Shown piece by piece: positions 1 to 9,542 of a DNA stretch of 39,629 nucleotides. Numbering within the stretch: the stretch's first letter is position 1; each line of letters starts with the position of its first letter. The position numbers and the translations under genes are program-made. The notes beneath the pieces were generated by a model, which did not search any database, was not told the DNA's origin, and was given only the letters and a program-made list of their open reading frames with translations. Source of the DNA: DATBRC01 sp036560485 (GTDB lineage Bacteria; Pseudomonadota; Gammaproteobacteria; Burkholderiales; Burkholderiaceae_D). Where the stretch lies: positions 1 to 39,629 of the forward strand of contig DATBRC010000007.1 in assembly GCA_036560485.1 (NCBI GenBank). The letters are read 5' to 3'.

Positions 1-456
1 CATTTCGACCAGTTCGAGCAATTCTGCATCGTCAACCATGTCGCATTTGTTCAAGAACACGATGATGTACGGAACGCCAACCTGGCGTGCCAACAGGATG
101 TGCTCGCGGGTTTGCGGCATCGGGCCGTCTGCTGCGGAACACACCAGAATCGCGCCGTCCATCTGCGCTGCGCCGGTGATCATGTTTTTCACATAATCGG
201 CGTGGCCTGGGCAGTCAACGTGCGCGTAGTGACGGTTTTTGGTTTCGTATTCGACGTGGGCGGTGTTGATCGTGATGCCGCGCGCTTTTTCTTCCGGTGC
301 TGCATCGATTTGATCGTAGGCTTTGGCTTCGCCGCCAAACAATTTGCACAGCACGGTCGTGATCGCTGCTGTCAGGGTGGTCTTGCCATGGTCAACGTGA
401 CCAATCGTGCCCACATTCACGTGCGGTTTTGTCCGCTCAAACTTGCCTTTTGCCAT
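1..456 (-). CDS. tuf: Elongation factor Tu, N-terminal part (cut by window edge)
   Basis: EF-Tu is the GTPase that delivers aminoacyl-tRNA to the ribosome. The 152 visible codons start MAKGKFERTKPHVNVGTIGH and carry the full first half of the G domain: the P-loop GHVDHGKT, the switch II DCPGH motif and the NKCD guanine-specificity motif. The start at 456 is supported by an AGGAG ribosome-binding site about 8 bases upstream. The 3' part lies beyond base 1. Three tRNA genes lie directly upstream on the same strand, the usual tRNA–tufB arrangement in proteobacteria, so this is probably one of two tuf copies and co-transcribed with the tRNAs. Confidence 0.98.
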   Translation of the reverse strand, partial: MAKGKFERTKPHVNVGTIGHVDHGKTTLTAAITTVLCKLFGGEAKAYDQIDAAPEEKARGITINTAHVEYETKNRHYAHVDCPGHADYVKNMITGAAQMDGAILVCSAADGPMPQTREHILLARQVGVPYIIVFLNKCDMVDDAELLELVEM

Positions 457-525
457 TTTAGACTCCTAACGATTTGATGAGATGTCAAGCGCGAGCCCGA
501 CCGTCAATACGCCAACATTAAAATC

Positions 526-600
<75 letters not shown>

Positions 601-642
601 GTATTCTGCCAAGCGCCCCAAGACGCTAAACCACCACAAAAC

Positions 643-716
643 TGGAGCGGGTGAAGGGAATCGAACCCTCGTCATAAGCTTGGAAGGCTTCAGCTCTACC
701 ATTGAGCTACACCCGC
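643..716 (-). tRNA. tRNA-Gly (anticodon TCC)
   Basis: The acceptor stem GCGGGTG pairs with CACCCGC and the CCA end is encoded. The anticodon loop CTTCCAA sits between AAGC and GCTT, giving anticodon TCC (Gly). The T-loop is GGTTCGATTCC. It is the second gene of the Tyr–Gly–Thr–tuf transcript. Confidence 0.96.
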
Positions 717-784
717 GAGGACTACCACTTCTTTCCGCGCGCAAACTCCGCACACAGCCACTACCAAATTCATTCCCTCATGCA

Positions 785-869
785 TGGTGGAGGGGGCTGG
801 ATTCGAACCAGCGTACTCTAAGAGGGCAGATTTACAGTCTGCTGCCATTAACCACTCGGCCACCCCTCC
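785..869 (-). tRNA. tRNA-Tyr (anticodon GTA)
   Basis: This 85-base gene has the long variable arm of a class II tRNA. The acceptor stem is GGAGGGG/CCCCTCC and the CCA end is encoded. The anticodon stem GCAGA/TCTGC encloses CTGTAAA, giving anticodon GTA (Tyr). It is the first gene after the promoter at 884–912. Confidence 0.96.
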
Positions 870-883
870 GCAGGGAACCCCAA

Positions 884-912
884 ACTATATTTGACGCAGC
901 CTTCTTTGTCAA
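884..912 (-). promoter_or_regulatory. Sigma-70 promoter of the tRNA–tuf operon
   Basis: On the minus strand a perfect −35 box TTGACA (907–912) is followed, after exactly 17 bases, by the −10 box TATAGT (884–889). Transcription would start about 8 bases before the first base of tRNA-Tyr. Strong consensus matches of this kind are typical of stable-RNA promoters. Confidence 0.85.
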
Positions 913-1189
913 CAGCCTGAAGAGTATTCCTCGTGTGTTTTTTGCTTTCGAGCAGTCCATTTGAGTTACGAACTCGAATTGCCCTATATTTCCCTGACTT
1001 AATTAATTACATTTCCACAATTGCCATACTCTTTCCACCCTATCATGTCATCTCGATTTTTCTTTCCCATCTATTTAGATCCGCATCAAATCTCATTACC
1101 TAACTCTGTAGATATCGATTAAATTGATACCAACTTAGTAATCACTAAGGCAACATTGATGCAATCCACTTAGACAACGCACGCCAAAT
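913..1189. other. AT-rich intergenic stretch
   Basis: This stretch separates the minus-strand tRNA–tuf operon from the plus-strand kef genes. It probably holds the promoter of the kef operon, but I could not pick a convincing −35/−10 pair. I see no further gene or repeat. Confidence 0.4.
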
Positions 1190-1786
1190 ATGATGCCCCC
1201 AACGCCTCGCATCCTTGTTATATATGCTCATCCGGCATCGCATCGCTCACGCATTAATCATTTATTGATTGAGGCAGCGAAAAATCTACCCAATGTTCAA
1301 ATACATGACTTATACGAAACATATCCCGATTTCCATATTGATATTCCGCGCGAGCAAGAATTATTGGCAACAGCGGATTTAGTGATCTTTCAGCATCCCA
1401 TTCAGTGGTACAGCATGCCGTCACTATTAAAAGAGTGGGTTGATGTGGTGCTTGAACATGGATGGGCTTACGGCCCAGGCGGCACTGGATTGCACGGAAA
1501 GGATTATTGGCTTGTTGCAACGACCGGTGGCACAGCTGAGTCTTATCAAAAAACCGGCTATCACCACTATCCCTTTTCGGCATTTCTTCCCCCGTTCGAG
1601 CAAACAGCACGACTATGCGGAATGCGCTGGCTTACACCTCATATTCTGCATGGCGCACATCAAGTTGATGAGGACGCCGTGGCAAAGCATGTTGCAAGCT
1701 ATGTGGAACGCCTGCGCACCTATCCGCACTGGCCTGAATTGGCGGACACAAGCAACGCAGTCGACCATACTTCGCAAGATCAATAG
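1190..1786 (+). CDS. kefF: KefF/KefG-type NAD(P)H oxidoreductase, ancillary subunit of the potassium efflux system
   Basis: This is a flavodoxin-fold quinone-reductase-like protein of 198 residues. In E. coli such proteins bind the cytoplasmic side of KefC or KefB and are needed for full glutathione-gated K+ efflux. The diagnostic stretch QHPIQWYSMPSLLKEW near residue 70 and the HGWAYGPGG…LHGK segment just after it are plain, as is the early YAHP nucleotide-binding segment. The QHP-QWYS part resembles KefF, while HDLY..YPDF.IDIPREQ and the later YPFS..L.PFE resemble KefG, so the exact subtype is open. It lies 9 bases before the antiporter gene, which fits a subunit pair. Two ATG codons (1190 and 1193) are possible starts. 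Confidence 0.9.
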   Translation: MMPPTPRILVIYAHPASHRSRINHLLIEAAKNLPNVQIHDLYETYPDFHIDIPREQELLATADLVIFQHPIQWYSMPSLLKEWVDVVLEHGWAYGPGGTGLHGKDYWLVATTGGTAESYQKTGYHHYPFSAFLPPFEQTARLCGMRWLTPHILHGAHQVDEDAVAKHVASYVERLRTYPHWPELADTSNAVDHTSQDQ

Positions 1787-1795
1787 GAATAACAA

Positions 1796-3601
1796 ATGGA
1801 ACAGAGCCTACTGTTAAACGTTTTGATCTTCCTGATTGCGGCTGTCGTCGCAGTGCCGATCGCCAAACGGCTTGGCCTTGGAGCAGTGCTGGGTTATCTG
1901 CTGGCAGGGATGGCGATTGGGCCTTGGGGATTAGGCTTGATTTCACAAGTCAATGACATCCTGCATTTTTCTGAGTTTGGCGTTGTGCTGCTGCTGTTTC
2001 TGATTGGCCTGGAACTTGATCCAAAACGTTTATGGTCTCTACGGCGTCCGATTTTTGGCTGGGGCGGCGCGCAGGTGGGCGCTTGTACTATTGCATTATC
2101 CGGATTGGGTCTCTTGCTCGGCGTCGATTGGAAAACAACACTGATTGCTTCGCTCGGATTATCGCTTTCGTCTACCGCAATTGCATTGGCGACACTGGAA
2201 GAGCGCAACCTGATGAAAACACCAGCCGGATCTGCGGGGTTTTCCATTCTGTTATTTCAGGACATTGCGGCCATCCCCCTGATTGCCGTCATTCCATTAC
2301 TTGGCGCCGCAGCAGTGCATAGTGGCGGCCAAGGCTGGCTGGAGGCGCTCAAGGTGATTGGCGTGATTGCCGCACTGATTGCCGGCGGTCGTTATCTGAT
2401 TCGTCCGATCTTGCGCATTATCGTCAAAACGGAATTGCGCGAATTGTTCACTGCATTTGCCCTGCTACTCGTGATCGCCATTGCAATGCTGATGCAATGG
2501 GTGAACATGTCGATGGCACTTGGCACTTTCCTGGCCGGTGTGCTGCTGGCCGAATCCGAATATCGGCACGCATTGGAAACCGATCTGGAACCATTCAAAG
2601 GTTTATTGCTTGGCTTGTTTTTTATTGCAGTCGGCATGGCGGTTGATTTCGGCGTATTTCTCTCGCAACCATTTCTTATCCTTGGTTTGGTGCTGGCATT
2701 TTTAGCGATCAAAATCGGCATCCTTTATTTGCTGAGCCGGCGTTTCGGTATTGCTGATGGACAGCGCGCATTATTTGCATTCTTGTTATCGCAGGGCGGC
2801 GAATTTGCATTCGTCGTGTTTGGCGCAGCAGCGACGGCAAAAATATTCACACCGCATATCGCTTCTTTACTGGTCGTCGTCGTCGCGCTTTCGATGGTCG
2901 CCACACCCGTCTTGCTGGTGTTGTACGACAAGATCATTTCGCCGCGTTTTCAAGCCGCGCGACAACGTCCGGATGACAAAATCGAAGCACAGGACAATCC
3001 CGTCATCATTGCCGGATTCGGACGCTTCGGACAAATCATCGGACGTTTGTTATTTGCCAATCGGATCGGCGTCACCGTACTGGATCATGACCCAGATCAA
3101 ATCGATTTGCTACGCAAATTCGGTTTCAAAATTTTCTATGGCGATGCGACGCGTGTCGACCTGTTGCATGCTGCAGGTGCGGAAAAAGCGCGCGCCATTG
3201 TGGTTGCAATTGATGACGTTGAAGACAGTCTTGCATTGGTTGATGCAATCAAGCGGGATTTCCCGCACTTGGCTATTCTGGCACGCGCGCGCAACGTCAG
3301 TCACTATTATGATTTGATGGATCGCGGCGTCACCATCATTGAACGCGAAACATTTGAATCCGCATTGCTGCTAGGCCGGCAAGTTTTGCAGCAACTGGGT
3401 TTTGGCGCTTATCGAGCACGTCAGGCCGCGTTGAAATTCCGCGCGCATAATCTGAAGAGTCTGCATGCGGTTTATCCATACTATCGTGATCAACAACAAT
3501 TCGTATCGATGGCAAAACAAGCACGGGAAGAATTGGAAGAAATGTTTGCGCGTGATGCCAAAGCACTAGCAACTGAACGACAACAAGCAGGATGGAAATA
3601 A
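1796..3601 (+). CDS. kefC: Glutathione-regulated potassium/proton antiporter, KefB/KefC type
   Basis: This CPA2-family monovalent cation/proton antiporter of the inner membrane has 601 residues, the length of E. coli KefB. The first ~380 residues are a chain of hydrophobic segments. Early in it, FGVVLLLFLIGLELDP is the typical Kef helix. From about residue 400 an RCK_N (TrkA-N) domain follows, with the Rossmann motif GFGRFGQIIG and the acidic end of strand two, VLDHD. In the known family, glutathione adducts of toxic electrophiles bind this domain and open the channel, acidifying the cell as protection. The upstream reductase-like subunit and an AGGAAT ribosome-binding site support the start. 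KefB versus KefC cannot be decided from sequence alone. Confidence 0.93.
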   Translation: MEQSLLLNVLIFLIAAVVAVPIAKRLGLGAVLGYLLAGMAIGPWGLGLISQVNDILHFSEFGVVLLLFLIGLELDPKRLWSLRRPIFGWGGAQVGACTIALSGLGLLLGVDWKTTLIASLGLSLSSTAIALATLEERNLMKTPAGSAGFSILLFQDIAAIPLIAVIPLLGAAAVHSGGQGWLEALKVIGVIAALIAGGRYLIRPILRIIVKTELRELFTAFALLLVIAIAMLMQWVNMSMALGTFLAGVLLAESEYRHALETDLEPFKGLLLGLFFIAVGMAVDFGVFLSQPFLILGLVLAFLAIKIGILYLLSRRFGIADGQRALFAFLLSQGGEFAFVVFGAAATAKIFTPHIASLLVVVVALSMVATPVLLVLYDKIISPRFQAARQRPDDKIEAQDNPVIIAGFGRFGQIIGRLLFANRIGVTVLDHDPDQIDLLRKFGFKIFYGDATRVDLLHAAGAEKARAIVVAIDDVEDSLALVDAIKRDFPHLAILARARNVSHYYDLMDRGVTIIERETFESALLLGRQVLQQLGFGAYRARQAALKFRAHNLKSLHAVYPYYRDQQQFVSMAKQAREELEEMFARDAKALATERQQAGWK

Positions 3602-3660
3602 ATTAAAGTACATCCACGTTAATATAATTCTTCTTAATTATTTTTTTGAAAACGACGAAT

Positions 3661-4017
3661 ATGATCACCATCTACCACAATCCCCGCTGTTCAAAATCGC
3701 GTGACGCATTGACATTGGTCCAACAATTCGCCGACACGAATCATCTGTCACTTGATATTGTCGATTATCAAAAAACACCACTCACCTTGGAACAGCTGTC
3801 GACACTTGCGCAACAATTAGACGCTCCCGTACGTGAAATGGTGCGCAATAACGAAGAGGAATATACGGAACTTGATTTGGATAAGGCTAATGATACTGCG
3901 CTATTGGAAGCAATCGCCAGGCATCCTAAATTGCTGCAACGTGCGATCGTCGTCTACCGGCATCGCGCAGTGATTGCACGACCACCGGAACGCGTGCATG
4001 ACTTGCTGCAAGGATGA
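3661..4017 (+). CDS. ArsC-family reductase (YfgD-like)
   Basis: This is a 118-residue glutaredoxin-coupled arsenate-reductase-like protein. It begins with the signature ITIYHNPRCSKSR, whose Cys is the catalytic residue in ArsC. It ends with the family's typical LLQRAIVVYRHRAVIARPPE block, where the RPP arginine lies near the active site. The ATG at 3661 is chosen over an upstream in-frame TTG at 3646 because the family starts directly at this strand. There is no arsR or arsB nearby, and the closest relatives are the YfgD-type proteins, so real arsenate reduction is not assured. It may share the electrophile-stress theme of the kef genes just upstream (60 bases). It converges with the next gene, 12 bases away. 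Confidence 0.88.
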   Translation: MITIYHNPRCSKSRDALTLVQQFADTNHLSLDIVDYQKTPLTLEQLSTLAQQLDAPVREMVRNNEEEYTELDLDKANDTALLEAIARHPKLLQRAIVVYRHRAVIARPPERVHDLLQG

Positions 4018-4029
4018 TGCGCAAAAAAT

Positions 4030-5643
4030 TTACGCAGCCATCCCGTATTTTTTCATGATCTGCTGATACAGATCGGCCAATGGAGCCAAGCGTGGATTGG
4101 CGGGATCAAGGCGACGTGCGGTATCCACCAATACACGGCAGCGTGAACCAAGTTGATTGTCCCATCCGAGATTTTCCAGATATTTCAAGATCGCGACGGC
4201 TGCGTTGAAAATCACTTGCGGGTTGTCCGGCAACTTGTTGGCCGCTTCCAGCATCAAGGTCACCGCACCCTTATAGTCGCCCTGCTTGGCCTTGTCGGCA
4301 CCTGATGACACCAACTCGACCACTTGACGACGGCTTTCTTTGATCATGCTTTCTGCCAGATCGGGACGTCCGGCTTGTTCGAACACGTTCTTTGCTTTCT
4401 CCAACGCCGCATTGTTGGGCGCATTGTTCATCACATCCAGCATGACTTCGGACGCGATTTCTTCCAGCTTATTCTCAAGGCAGCTCTTGGCCAATGCCAA
4501 CTTCATGTCGCTCGACATGCCGATGCTTTCGCGGCAAGCCGCGACGGCAGCGGTCAACTCTTCAGCCGCGAGTTCTGTATTGCCCATCGACTCATGCAAA
4601 AATGCGGAGGAAAGTGCGCGGCATGCAGGTGTTTTTTTGCTCTCGGCCAATGACTTTTCCAGATCGCGAATGACGGTTGCCGCACGGCTCGTCTCACCCT
4701 TTTTAACCAAGCTTTGCACCAATCGAACATGATCTTCGGGATCGCGGAATTCGGAATATTTTGCTTTGCTGACGACTTGCTGGAATGATTTTTCTGCCAC
4801 ATCGACATCGCCTGCCTGCATCGCAACTTCGCCCAATTTACGCAGACGGCGAACTGCATGCGGAGAAATCGCAACAGCGCCTTCCAACACTTTTTGCGCC
4901 TCCGGTAATTGCCCAATCGCTTCGTGTGTCTTGGCAAGCCAGTCACGCGCATCCATAAACTTGTCGTTGTCGGCAACCAGGTTTGCCAGCATCGATTCCG
5001 CTTCAGTCAGCCGATCTTGCATGTACAAGGTTTTTGCCAAACCCAGACGCGCCCAGGCAATTGCTTTCGTTTCCAGTAATTTTTCGTAAATGGGCTCGGC
5101 CATTGCAGGCTCACCCAGCGTGACATGCAGCTCGGCGCGCAAGCGCATGAAGTCAACCATATAACGCCGGTTATTGGCCTCACCAACCTCGCACGCTTCG
5201 ATTGCTTCGCGAAGATTGCCTTGCCCCATCAATTGATAGACAGGGAAAAATACGGCTCGTTTTTCAAGCGCCCTGCCAATCCGTTCAAGCAGCATATCGG
5301 CGGTAAACGGTTTCAGAATGTAATCGGTCGGCGCCAATTCTGCTGCGCCTACAACCTTTTCATAAGTGCGCTCGGAAGTGACCATGATGAAAATGGTCCA
5401 CATGGTGATCAGCTTGTTGTGACGCAGATCCTCCAGCAATTGCTGCCCATCCTGACCGTCGAGGTCGTACTCGCACAGGATGATGTCGAATGATTTTTTC
5501 TCAAGCTGACGTACAGTCGTACCCGCACTGACCGCATGATCAATTTTGGTAATGTCGCACTGTGTGAGCATGTTATGCAGGTTTCCCCGCATCCCCAGGT
5601 TAGGCTCAACTATCAGCGCTGTCAGATTGGCATATTCCTTCAT
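4030..5643 (-). CDS. Response regulator receiver protein with TPR-rich C-terminal region
   Basis: This 537-residue protein starts with a CheY-like receiver domain (about residues 7–125). The likely phosphate acceptor is Asp60 in ILCEYD, with the conserved Thr/Ser near VTSE and Lys in ILKPF. The usual double-acid pocket is replaced by Glu-Pro (IVEPN). The remaining ~400 residues are alpha-helical with repeated A..LG.A...G motifs typical of tetratricopeptide repeats, so the output is probably protein–protein contact rather than DNA binding. No kinase is next to it. The gene stands alone between two convergent or divergent neighbours. Function is inferred only from its domains. Confidence 0.88.
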   Translation of the reverse strand: MKEYANLTALIVEPNLGMRGNLHNMLTQCDITKIDHAVSAGTTVRQLEKKSFDIILCEYDLDGQDGQQLLEDLRHNKLITMWTIFIMVTSERTYEKVVGAAELAPTDYILKPFTADMLLERIGRALEKRAVFFPVYQLMGQGNLREAIEACEVGEANNRRYMVDFMRLRAELHVTLGEPAMAEPIYEKLLETKAIAWARLGLAKTLYMQDRLTEAESMLANLVADNDKFMDARDWLAKTHEAIGQLPEAQKVLEGAVAISPHAVRRLRKLGEVAMQAGDVDVAEKSFQQVVSKAKYSEFRDPEDHVRLVQSLVKKGETSRAATVIRDLEKSLAESKKTPACRALSSAFLHESMGNTELAAEELTAAVAACRESIGMSSDMKLALAKSCLENKLEEIASEVMLDVMNNAPNNAALEKAKNVFEQAGRPDLAESMIKESRRQVVELVSSGADKAKQGDYKGAVTLMLEAANKLPDNPQVIFNAAVAILKYLENLGWDNQLGSRCRVLVDTARRLDPANPRLAPLADLYQQIMKKYGMAA

Positions 5644-5919
5644 GATTTTCTAAACTTTATGCCTTGTTTTCTGTTGTCTGCACAATAAAGCGACGAAAAG
5701 CGCTCCCTGCCGTTTTAAGCGGTATGAATATATTACGGCACAAAGTGGAAAAAATGAGGAGCAAGGGGGCTTCAGTAGAAAAATTTACTCTATCAGGCCA
5801 CACGGACAATCTAAGTTCGAAAACACCTGTTGTGGCATTCACATCACAACGCAAATCAATTGCGATGACAAAAAAATAATATTTTTAGACTCGGGAAGCA
5901 CGCGAACAATGCCTTCAGA

Positions 5920-7333
5920 TTACCCTGCCTGACGAACTCGCATATGCCACGCTGCGACCACCGCCACTGCGCAAATCACAGCGACAAATAAAAAAGTTTC
6001 ATCAAAAGCCAAAATGCGTTCACCCTTATCGGCGCCAGAAACTGCCAGACCTGCATGATGCATCGCCAATCGCCATTCCAGCACAATCCCGGCCAAACTT
6101 ACGCCGATCGCACCACCCAGCTGCCGCAGAAAATTGATCGTGCTGGCGCCTTGGGGAATCAAGCCGGCATCCAACCCGCGCATCGCACCCACGCTTAATG
6201 ACGGCAGAACAAAACCGAGTCCGATACGGCCGATAATGGCCCAAGCCATCAAAGCGAAATAAGTCGTACCCGGAGCGCCGTCGGACATCAATGCAAAAGA
6301 CAAGGCGAGCAAGCCAAGCCCGAATGACACCAGCAGGTTGGGCGCATATCGATCCGTCAATTTACCGGCCAATGGCATCGTGAAAGCCAACACGATCCCG
6401 GCCGGCAGCAAAACCAGCCCCGCTTGCGACGGCGCATACTGCAATGCGATTTGCATATAAACCGGCAATAAATACGTCGAGCCAAACAAGCCCATGCCGT
6501 ATATGAATGAAACCAGCGCACCCATCGTAAACTGCCGATAGCGAAACAGTTTCATATTGACCAAAGGCTGTTCGACAGAAGATAAAAGCGGCAAAACAAA
6601 CGGCACCAAGCATCAGCAAACCTGCAGCCTGCAACAACTCATGATGCAACAATACCAAACCATTCAACACACTGATGGTGCTCGCACCCACCAACAACAA
6701 GCCGGTCCAATCCAGCGCTTTGGCATCGCCCATCATGGGCGAGTTGATAGCCAAATAACGCCGTATCATCACCAGCACCGCCAAACAAAACGGCACGACA
6801 ACAAAGAATATCGAGCGCCATCCGAATTGCTCGACCAAAAATCCACCAACGCTCGGCCCCATCGCCGGCGCCAGCACGACGCCGAAACCGAAGATGCCCA
6901 TCGCCTTGCCTTGTTCTTTTTCATCGAACGCGCGCATGATCACAATCGCCGGAATCGGCTGCAAAATACCGGAAGCAAGCCCTTCAAGCACACGCATGCT
7001 CAACAGCATTGGATAGTTGATACTGAAGCCGCCGATCACACCACCCGCCAATAAAACGAGAATGGCGGCGGTATAGGTTTTGCGCAAACCGTAACGCAGC
7101 AACAGCCACGGCGTAGTCAGCATCGACAATGTCATCGCCAGCATGAAGGCGGCCGAGACCCACTGCGCCCGCTCTTGTCCGAGCACAAAATATCGACTCA
7201 AATCGGGAACGGCAACATTGACAATGGTGGATGACAAAATCGACGCCATACTCCCGATCATCACGGTCAGCAGTACCAGCCATTTATAACGCGTGCCGTA
7301 GCGCTGCCGTAATTCTTCGAGTGTGGATGACAT
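5920..7333 (-). pseudogene. DHA2-type MFS multidrug exporter, interrupted by a frameshift
   Basis: The N-terminal half begins at the ATG at 7333 (MSSTLEELRQRYGTRYKWLV). It holds the first transmembrane helices, the MFS motif-A-like region near RYGLRKTYT and the DHA2-style PAMGPSVGGFL antiporter motif. The C-terminal half continues in another frame from about 6580 (EQPLVNMKLFRYRQFTMG…) to a TAA at 5920 and supplies the remaining helices. Joined, the two parts give about 470 residues, normal for the EmrB/QacA-like family. The total span is 1414 bases, not a multiple of three, so one base was gained or two lost near 6570–6600. Either the gene is broken or the read has an error. The upstream ATG lies 2 bases past the DUF2905 stop, so the two are co-transcribed. 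Confidence 0.85.
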
Positions 7334-7335
7334 CG

Positions 7336-7530
7336 TTACAATATTTTCGCCAATAGAAATGCCAATGCGGATAACAAGACTGCAGAGCCGAATGGCAAAC
7401 ACCAAACTGTGCCGAATAATTTGAAGCGCACATCGCCGGGTACACGCCAGATCCCTGTTTTTTGCAGCCACGGCAGCAAAACGGGCAGGATAATCAATGC
7501 GATAAAAATCACAAATACCCAACGAATCAT
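7336..7530 (-). CDS. DUF2905 small integral membrane protein
   Basis: This 64-residue protein has two transmembrane helices flanking a conserved loop: WVFVIFIALIILPVLLPWL, then GIWRVPGDVRFKLFGTVWCLPFGS, then a C-terminal helix. The PGD.RF.LFG signature identifies DUF2905, a family of unknown function common in proteobacteria. An AAGG ribosome-binding site precedes the ATG at 7530. It sits between the MidA-type methyltransferase (33 bases upstream) and the MFS gene (2 bases downstream) in one minus-strand operon. Confidence 0.88.
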   Translation of the reverse strand: MIRWVFVIFIALIILPVLLPWLQKTGIWRVPGDVRFKLFGTVWCLPFGSAVLLSALAFLLAKIL

Positions 7531-7563
7531 GCGCGCCTTTTTATTGTTTTAGTTAGATAAAAA

Positions 7564-8724
7564 TCAAAGCCGGTGACTGCGATCGCTGCGATCGAACTTG
7601 GCCGGCAATTCCACATTTTTCCCTACTACCAGCACTTTGAACAGCTCGCCCATTTCCGCGGGCGAGGTCAGCTTTTGTACCGCATTCGTTTGCGGCAAAA
7701 AGCGCAACTGATCGCTCGGCGATGTGCGCAACAGGACATCACCTATGCCCGCATCCAACAGGAACGCTGCCTGGCTCATGTAACCCAGCATGTTCAATCC
7801 ACCATCAATTGCGGCACGCGCCATCGCCGTGAAATCGACATGTGCGGTGATATCCTGCAAACCCGGTAAATAAAATGGGTCGTCATGCGCATGATGACGA
7901 TAGTGGCACATCAATGTGCCTTGCGATCGTTGCGGCAAATAATATTCATTGGCGGGAAAACCATAGTCGATCAACATCGCCGCGCCGCCATGACCAGTGT
8001 CCTCAAACCCAGCGCTCAGCATGCCGGCCAACGACTTCATGAATGCGATTGAGACCGGATGGACTTCGGTCAGATAACCGATCGGCAAATCTTCAGCATG
8101 CGGAATCTGCTCCAGCATCCACGACTCACAGGGCCGATCACGGTACACGAATTTTTTCCCGGCCAGGCCGATGCCGCGCTCCTTCCAGCCTTGCTCGGTT
8201 TTGACCACCAGATGAACCGGCATCGCATCAAGGACTTCATTGCCGATCACAACACCAGAGAAAGCTGCCGGGAATTGATCGAGCCAGGTCACCTGCGGAA
8301 AACCGCGCAGCGTCCGTTGCTGACGTGCCCGCAACTCACCTGACAATTCGACAATCGCATAGCGATGCACCGGCACGCCCATCGAAGTCAATTCCGACAG
8401 AATATCGTGCGCCAGCTTGCCGGTCCCCGCGCCAAACTCGATAATCTGCGGCGCTGTCTTGGCCATCAGGTCGGCCGCGACATGCGCCAAAGTTTCACCA
8501 AAAATCGGCGTAAGTTCGGGGGCGGTTGTAAAATCTCCATCTTTACCCAATTTCGCCGCACCGCCGCTGTAATAGCCCAACCCAGGTGAATACAGCGCCA
8601 GCTCCATGAAACGGGAAAATGAAATCCACCCGGAATGGTGACGAATGTCATTCCCAATCAAGGTTTGCAGCGAGCGCGACGCCATCATGGCATCGAAAGA
8701 AGGTTCCGGCAGATTTAGTTGCAT
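7564..8724 (-). CDS. SAM-dependent methyltransferase, MidA/NDUFAF7 family (COG1565)
   Basis: This is a class I methyltransferase of 386 residues. The family hallmark GDFTTAPELTPIFGETLA is present, followed by the SAM-binding motif I IEFGAGTGKLAHDIL. A later VIGNEVLDAMPVHLV matches the conserved substrate-side block. The mitochondrial relative NDUFAF7 methylates an arginine of a complex I subunit. The bacterial substrate is not established, so a role in respiratory complex assembly is only a possibility here. The gene starts at 8724, 38 bases from the divergent reductase gene, so both promoters must lie in or near that short gap. Confidence 0.92.
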   Translation of the reverse strand: MQLNLPEPSFDAMMASRSLQTLIGNDIRHHSGWISFSRFMELALYSPGLGYYSGGAAKLGKDGDFTTAPELTPIFGETLAHVAADLMAKTAPQIIEFGAGTGKLAHDILSELTSMGVPVHRYAIVELSGELRARQQRTLRGFPQVTWLDQFPAAFSGVVIGNEVLDAMPVHLVVKTEQGWKERGIGLAGKKFVYRDRPCESWMLEQIPHAEDLPIGYLTEVHPVSIAFMKSLAGMLSAGFEDTGHGGAAMLIDYGFPANEYYLPQRSQGTLMCHYRHHAHDDPFYLPGLQDITAHVDFTAMARAAIDGGLNMLGYMSQAAFLLDAGIGDVLLRTSPSDQLRFLPQTNAVQKLTSPAEMGELFKVLVVGKNVELPAKFDRSDRSHRL

Positions 8725-8762
8725 AGCAATATTGTAGTGAATTCGAAGAACGGCACAACCCT

Positions 8763-9530
8763 ATGACCACAGAACGCCAAAAAGTTGCACTGGTGACTGG
8801 TTCCGCCAAGCGGATCGGTCGCGTGATCGCGCTTGCCCTCGCAAAACACGGCTGGGATATTGTCGTGCATTATGGGCAATCTGAAGACGAAGCGCACGCC
8901 ACCGTGCGTTATATCAAAGCGCTGGGGCGGCGCGCAGTCGCATTGCAATGCGATCTGGCCGATGAAACCGCTGTCAAATCGTTATTGCGCCGTGCGATTG
9001 CGGCAATAGGGCCGATCACCTGCGTAGTGAATAATGCATCGTTGTTCGCGCATGATAGCGCACGCGATTTTTCTTTTGCCCAACTGGATGCACATATGCA
9101 TGCCAATCTGGCAGCACCGTTATTGCTTGCACAAGCACTGCATGATGCAACGCCGAGCGGCGCGCAAGCGGTCGTCGTCAACTTGCTCGATCAAAAATTA
9201 TTTAACCTGAATCCGGATTTTTTATCGTACACATTATCGAAGGCTGCATTGCACAGTGCGACCACGATGCTGGCGCAAGCACTCGCACCGAAAGTACGGG
9301 TGGTCGGCATCGCGCCCGGTATTACCATGGTATCCGGCAATCAAACCGAACGAGGTTTTGCGAAGGCGCATAGCGTCACGCCGCTTGGAAAATCCAGCAC
9401 GCCTGAAGATGTGGCCGCTGCCGTATGCTTTGTCGCCGAATCGCCTGCCATCACCGGCACCACGTTGTTGGTCGATGGCGGCCAACATTTAATTCCTTTG
9501 CAACGCGATGTGATGTTCGTTGCCAAATAA
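8763..9530 (+). CDS. Short-chain dehydrogenase/reductase, FolM/pteridine-reductase-like
   Basis: This classical SDR of 255 residues has the cofactor motif TGSAKRIG at the N-terminus, the NNAS strand-four motif and the catalytic YTLSK (Tyr-x3-Lys). The TGSAKRIG (Arg in the loop) is typical of NADPH-dependent pteridine reductases such as FolM and PTR1. The position directly before a dihydroneopterin aldolase gene (12 bases) fits a role in reducing dihydromonapterin or dihydrofolate. That substrate is inferred from motif and context. The closing VDGGQHL block is complete, so the gene looks intact. Confidence 0.9.
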   Translation: MTTERQKVALVTGSAKRIGRVIALALAKHGWDIVVHYGQSEDEAHATVRYIKALGRRAVALQCDLADETAVKSLLRRAIAAIGPITCVVNNASLFAHDSARDFSFAQLDAHMHANLAAPLLLAQALHDATPSGAQAVVVNLLDQKLFNLNPDFLSYTLSKAALHSATTMLAQALAPKVRVVGIAPGITMVSGNQTERGFAKAHSVTPLGKSSTPEDVAAAVCFVAESPAITGTTLLVDGGQHLIPLQRDVMFVAK

Positions 9531-9542
9531 CTGACTGAAAAT

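Noticed and set aside
1190..3601. General NAD(P)H quinone reductase unrelated to Kef
   Set aside because: The QHPIQWYS and HGWAYGPGG motifs and the 9-base gap to the antiporter gene point to a Kef subunit.
5657..5879. Small open frames on both strands upstream of the TPR response regulator
   Set aside because: They overlap each other on opposite strands, show no recognisable protein features, and fall where the response regulator promoter is expected.
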